Shown here piece by piece: positions 61,663 to 64,000 of a stretch of DNA of 64,000 nucleotides (position 1 is the stretch's first letter; each line of letters starts with the position of its first letter). The stretch covers positions 1-64,000 of the forward strand of contig CAYZIB010000004.1 in assembly GCA_964478425.1 (NCBI GenBank). Reading direction: 5' to 3'. Position numbers and translations under genes: made by a program. The DNA is from CAYZIB01 sp964478425. GTDB taxonomy: Bacteria; Bacillota_I; Bacilli_A; Acholeplasmatales; WRBM01. The notes under the pieces were generated by a model, which saw nothing but the letters and a program-made list of their open reading frames with translations, had not been told where the DNA came from and did no database searches.

Positions 61663-64000
61663 ATGAAAAAATTTGTAATAATAGCAATGATTTCTGTTTT
61701 AACATTAGTCGTTGTTTTTGCTTTTAATACAGATACAAATAAGATCGTCTATGCAAGCGATAGTTATGTTGCACCATCTAAAGCTGATGTAGAAAGCGAT
61801 TACTTATCTTATATTGAAAAGTATGAACAAATTTTTCCAGATGAAACAGTAGTAATAGATGCTACTAAATATGATAAGTCTAATTCATATAAAACTGATG
61901 ATGAGACTTATTTAGACGGGCCAGATTTTGAAGTTAATACATTTAATGGAAAAACAGGATTGTTTGTTCCTGAAGAAGGTATTGTTTCATGGCTTGTTGA
62001 AGTACCTGAAAGTGGATATTATAATATTCAATTTGATTATTATACATCATCAACATATTATTTAGATCAAAAAGATCATAATGAAGTTGATGGAAGAAGT
62101 GCTAATTATTCAAAAGGAATAAAAATAGCACATAATAGTTATGATGAAGCTTATTATCCATTTAAAGAAGCGAAGAGTTTTTCTTTTTCAAGAACATGGG
62201 TTGATTTATCAAATTTAACTGAAACAAGAGTTGAAAATAGAAATGATATAAAACCGAAACAAGAAGAAAAATCTGAATGGAAAACAACTTATATTGAAGA
62301 TGATGAAGGATATTATTTAGAACCATATTGTTTTTATTTTGTAAAAGGAACAAATAGAATTACATTTACATCAAATCGTGAACCAATGGTAATATCTGAA
62401 ATAAGATTATTCAATAAAGAAAAGACACCTACATATAATGAATATTTAGACAAATATAAAAATGCAACAAAAATAAATAGTGATTATTTAGACAAAATTC
62501 AAGCTGAAGAACCATATTCAAAAACATCAGCAATCTTAACTGCACAATCAGATAATTCAAGTTCAAAGGTTGAACCATATGATAATCAATATACAAGATT
62601 AAATATTATTGGTGGTGAATCATGGCAAACAGTAGGAGATACAATTACATGGCAAATTAACGCTCCTAAGGCTGGATTATATAATATAACACTTAAATTT
62701 TTACAAAACTATACGCGTGGTATGACATCTAATAGAATGCTTTATATTAATGGTGAAATCCCTTTTGAAGAAATGAAAGCGTTAGAATTTTCATATAAAG
62801 GTGATTGGCAAAATATGACTTTAGGTAATGAAGATGGTGATTACTGGTTTTATTTAAATGAAGGTGAAAACTATTTATCATTAAAAGTTAATTTAGGTAA
62901 TTATAAAGATATTTCAAGACAAATGGACTCAGTAATAAATGAAATGAATACATTATATCGTGATATTATCGTTATTACTACAACAAATCCAGATACTACA
63001 GTTGAATATTTTTTAACTGAAAAAGTTGATAATTTAAATGGAAGATTAAAAAATATCAAATCTGAAATTGAATCAATTAAAGAACAAATGATTAAATATG
63101 CTGGTACAAGAAGTGATAAAATTGGTCCTCTTGATAGATGTTTAACTCAACTTAAAAAATTCTTAAAAGATACATATAACATTACAAAAGGTCTTGCTGA
63201 ATTTAAAGAAAATATAAGTGCTCTTGGAACATGGATAATTGAAATTAAAGCACAATATTTAGCACTTGATACAATTATGGTACATGGTGAAGATGCTGAT
63301 ATTCCAAAAGCAAGTTCTAATTTCTTCCAAAAATTATGGAGACAAGTTGTATTGTTTGTTGGATCTTTTATCTATGATTATGATTTACAAAGCAATGTAA
63401 CAGGAGAAGGAGAAACAATTGAAGTTTGGACATCTCTTGGTAGAGACCAAGTACAAGTTATAAGACAAATGATAGATGAAACATTTACTCCTGAATATGG
63501 AATAAATGTTAAATTAAAATTAGTTAATTCAGGTGTATTATTACCAGCAACAGTTGCAGGTAATGGCCCTGATGTTTCGTTGAATGTTGGCGAAAATATT
63601 CCGGTTAACTATGGTATTCGTAACGCTATTTATGATTTAACACAATTTAGTGATTTTGAAGAAGTAGCAAGCAGATTTTATGATAGTGCAATGACACCTT
63701 ATTGTCATACTGATTATTGGGATGGTAAAAACTTATCTAAAAAATGTTATGGATTACCAGAACAACATATCTTCTTAACAATGTTTTATAGAACTGATAT
63801 TTTAGATTCATTAAATTTAGAAGTTCCTAAAACATGGAAAGAAGTAGAAGCATTAGTAATAGAATTACAACAAAAAAATCTTGAATTTTATATACCATCA
63901 GGTGGATCAAGCCCAGTATTATATTCGTTAATGTTTCAAAATGGTGCTGAATTATATTCAGAAGGTGGAAAAATTTCTGGATTTAATACACCAGAAGCTA
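61663..64000 (+). CDS. very large extracellular solute-binding protein, 3' end outside window
   Basis: The frame opens at ATG 61663 after AGAGGTGAAGG and stays open to the window end (779 codons so far). A signal-type N-terminus (MKKFVIIAMISVLTLVVVFAF) is followed by about 550 residues with two beta-rich, CBM-like regions (around 60-250 and 300-420) and a helical linker (about 440-560). From about residue 587 (ETIEVWTSLGRDQVQVIRQMI) the sequence becomes a family-1 ABC sugar-binding protein (NVKLKLVNSG, PDVSLNVGENIPVNYG, YGLPEQHIFLTMFYRTDIL). Typical family members are about 430 residues, so the N-terminal extension is unusual. No lipobox cysteine is visible. It probably delivers oligosaccharides to an ABC importer encoded downstream. 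Confidence 0.88.
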   Translation, partial: MKKFVIIAMISVLTLVVVFAFNTDTNKIVYASDSYVAPSKADVESDYLSYIEKYEQIFPDETVVIDATKYDKSNSYKTDDETYLDGPDFEVNTFNGKTGLFVPEEGIVSWLVEVPESGYYNIQFDYYTSSTYYLDQKDHNEVDGRSANYSKGIKIAHNSYDEAYYPFKEAKSFSFSRTWVDLSNLTETRVENRNDIKPKQEEKSEWKTTYIEDDEGYYLEPYCFYFVKGTNRITFTSNREPMVISEIRLFNKEKTPTYNEYLDKYKNATKINSDYLDKIQAEEPYSKTSAILTAQSDNSSSKVEPYDNQYTRLNIIGGESWQTVGDTITWQINAPKAGLYNITLKFLQNYTRGMTSNRMLYINGEIPFEEMKALEFSYKGDWQNMTLGNEDGDYWFYLNEGENYLSLKVNLGNYKDISRQMDSVINEMNTLYRDIIVITTTNPDTTVEYFLTEKVDNLNGRLKNIKSEIESIKEQMIKYAGTRSDKIGPLDRCLTQLKKFLKDTYNITKGLAEFKENISALGTWIIEIKAQYLALDTIMVHGEDADIPKASSNFFQKLWRQVVLFVGSFIYDYDLQSNVTGEGETIEVWTSLGRDQVQVIRQMIDETFTPEYGINVKLKLVNSGVLLPATVAGNGPDVSLNVGENIPVNYGIRNAIYDLTQFSDFEEVASRFYDSAMTPYCHTDYWDGKNLSKKCYGLPEQHIFLTMFYRTDILDSLNLEVPKTWKEVEALVIELQQKNLEFYIPSGGSSPVLYSLMFQNGAELYSEGGKISGFNTPEA

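Noticed and set aside
62162..62353. Open frame antisense to the solute-binding protein gene
   Set aside because: The + strand frame is continuous, begins with a signal-like peptide and a good ribosome-binding site, and gives a recognised binding-protein domain.
1..64000. Mollicute genetic code (TGA as tryptophan)
   Set aside because: Several conserved genes end in TGA at the expected length and tryptophans are encoded by TGG.
1..64000. Insertion sequences, integrases, rRNA or tRNA genes
   Set aside because: None were seen on reading either strand; the island at 1.7-4.9 kb has no transposase or integrase.

Overview
This window comes from a very AT-rich, low-GC Gram-positive bacterium of the Bacilli. 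TGA is used as a true stop (for example ends of ruvA, ruvB and lon) and tryptophan is TGG, so it is not a code-4 mollicute. Gene order follows the Bacillus subtilis tig-clpX-lon-engB / spoVID-ysxE-valS-folC / radC / spoIVFA-spoIVFB-rplU-prp-rpmA-obg / safA-ruvA-ruvB-queA backbone. Together with the BspA-type leucine-rich repeat protein and glycan-degrading enzymes, this suggests a host-associated, reduced-genome Bacilli lineage (RF39/Erysipelotrichales-like; the exact taxon is inference). Almost every gene is on the + strand; only two convincing genes are on the - strand.

Layout. 1-1.6 kb: 3' part of a BspA-like surface protein. 1.7-4.85 kb: accessory island of unknown small proteins, two GIY-YIG-type proteins and three copies of a roughly 100-nt element whose helices covary (two conserved, one of them a pseudoknot); this is the best candidate for something undescribed. 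4.9-6 kb: SAM-I riboswitch controlling an EamA transporter. 6-8.3 kb: DUF2130 coiled-coil protein, ArsR regulator and flavodoxin. 8.4-11.4 kb: guanine riboswitch and two nucleobase permeases. 11.5-19.2 kb: UvrX-type Y-family polymerase with YolD-like partner, small acetyltransferase-like protein, DUF1461 protein, RlmI-like methyltransferase, NAD kinase, TldD/TldE. 19.3-24.7 kb: trigger factor, ClpX, Lon, EngB (protein quality control). 24.7-26.2 kb: SpoVID-like and YsxE-like spore-coat proteins. 26.2-32.8 kb: valine T-box, GNAT, valS, M24 peptidase, folC, radC. 32.8-37.2 kb: SpoIVFA/SpoIVFB-like pair, Cof hydrolase, L21 leader, rplU-prp-rpmA, obgE. 37.2-40.2 kb (-): 1015-residue coiled-coil protein. 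40.3-43.5 kb: SafA-like LysM protein, ruvA, ruvB, queA. 43.5-49.9 kb: membrane protein, nuclease-helicase fusion, aldehyde dehydrogenase, trmL, small genes, PopT-type undecaprenyl-phosphate transporter. 49.9-64 kb: glycan-use region with GHL10 hydrolase, GH84 hexosaminidase, NAGPA-type glycosidase, a 1422-residue modular lipoprotein, a YesL/DUF624-like membrane protein with a large insertion, and the start of a very large solute-binding protein cut by the window end.

How it fits together. The housekeeping genes handle protein folding and turnover, ribosome assembly (L21, L27 matured by Prp, Obg), recombination (RuvAB, RadC) and tRNA/rRNA modification. Retained SpoIVFA/FB and SpoVID/YsxE/SafA-like genes at their ancestral positions suggest that the lineage forms spores or descends recently from spore formers. 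RNA-level regulation is prominent (SAM-I, guanine, T-box, L21 leader). The last 14 kb look like a surface glycan-foraging locus with strong sigma-A-type promoters and a stable intercistronic stem-loop.
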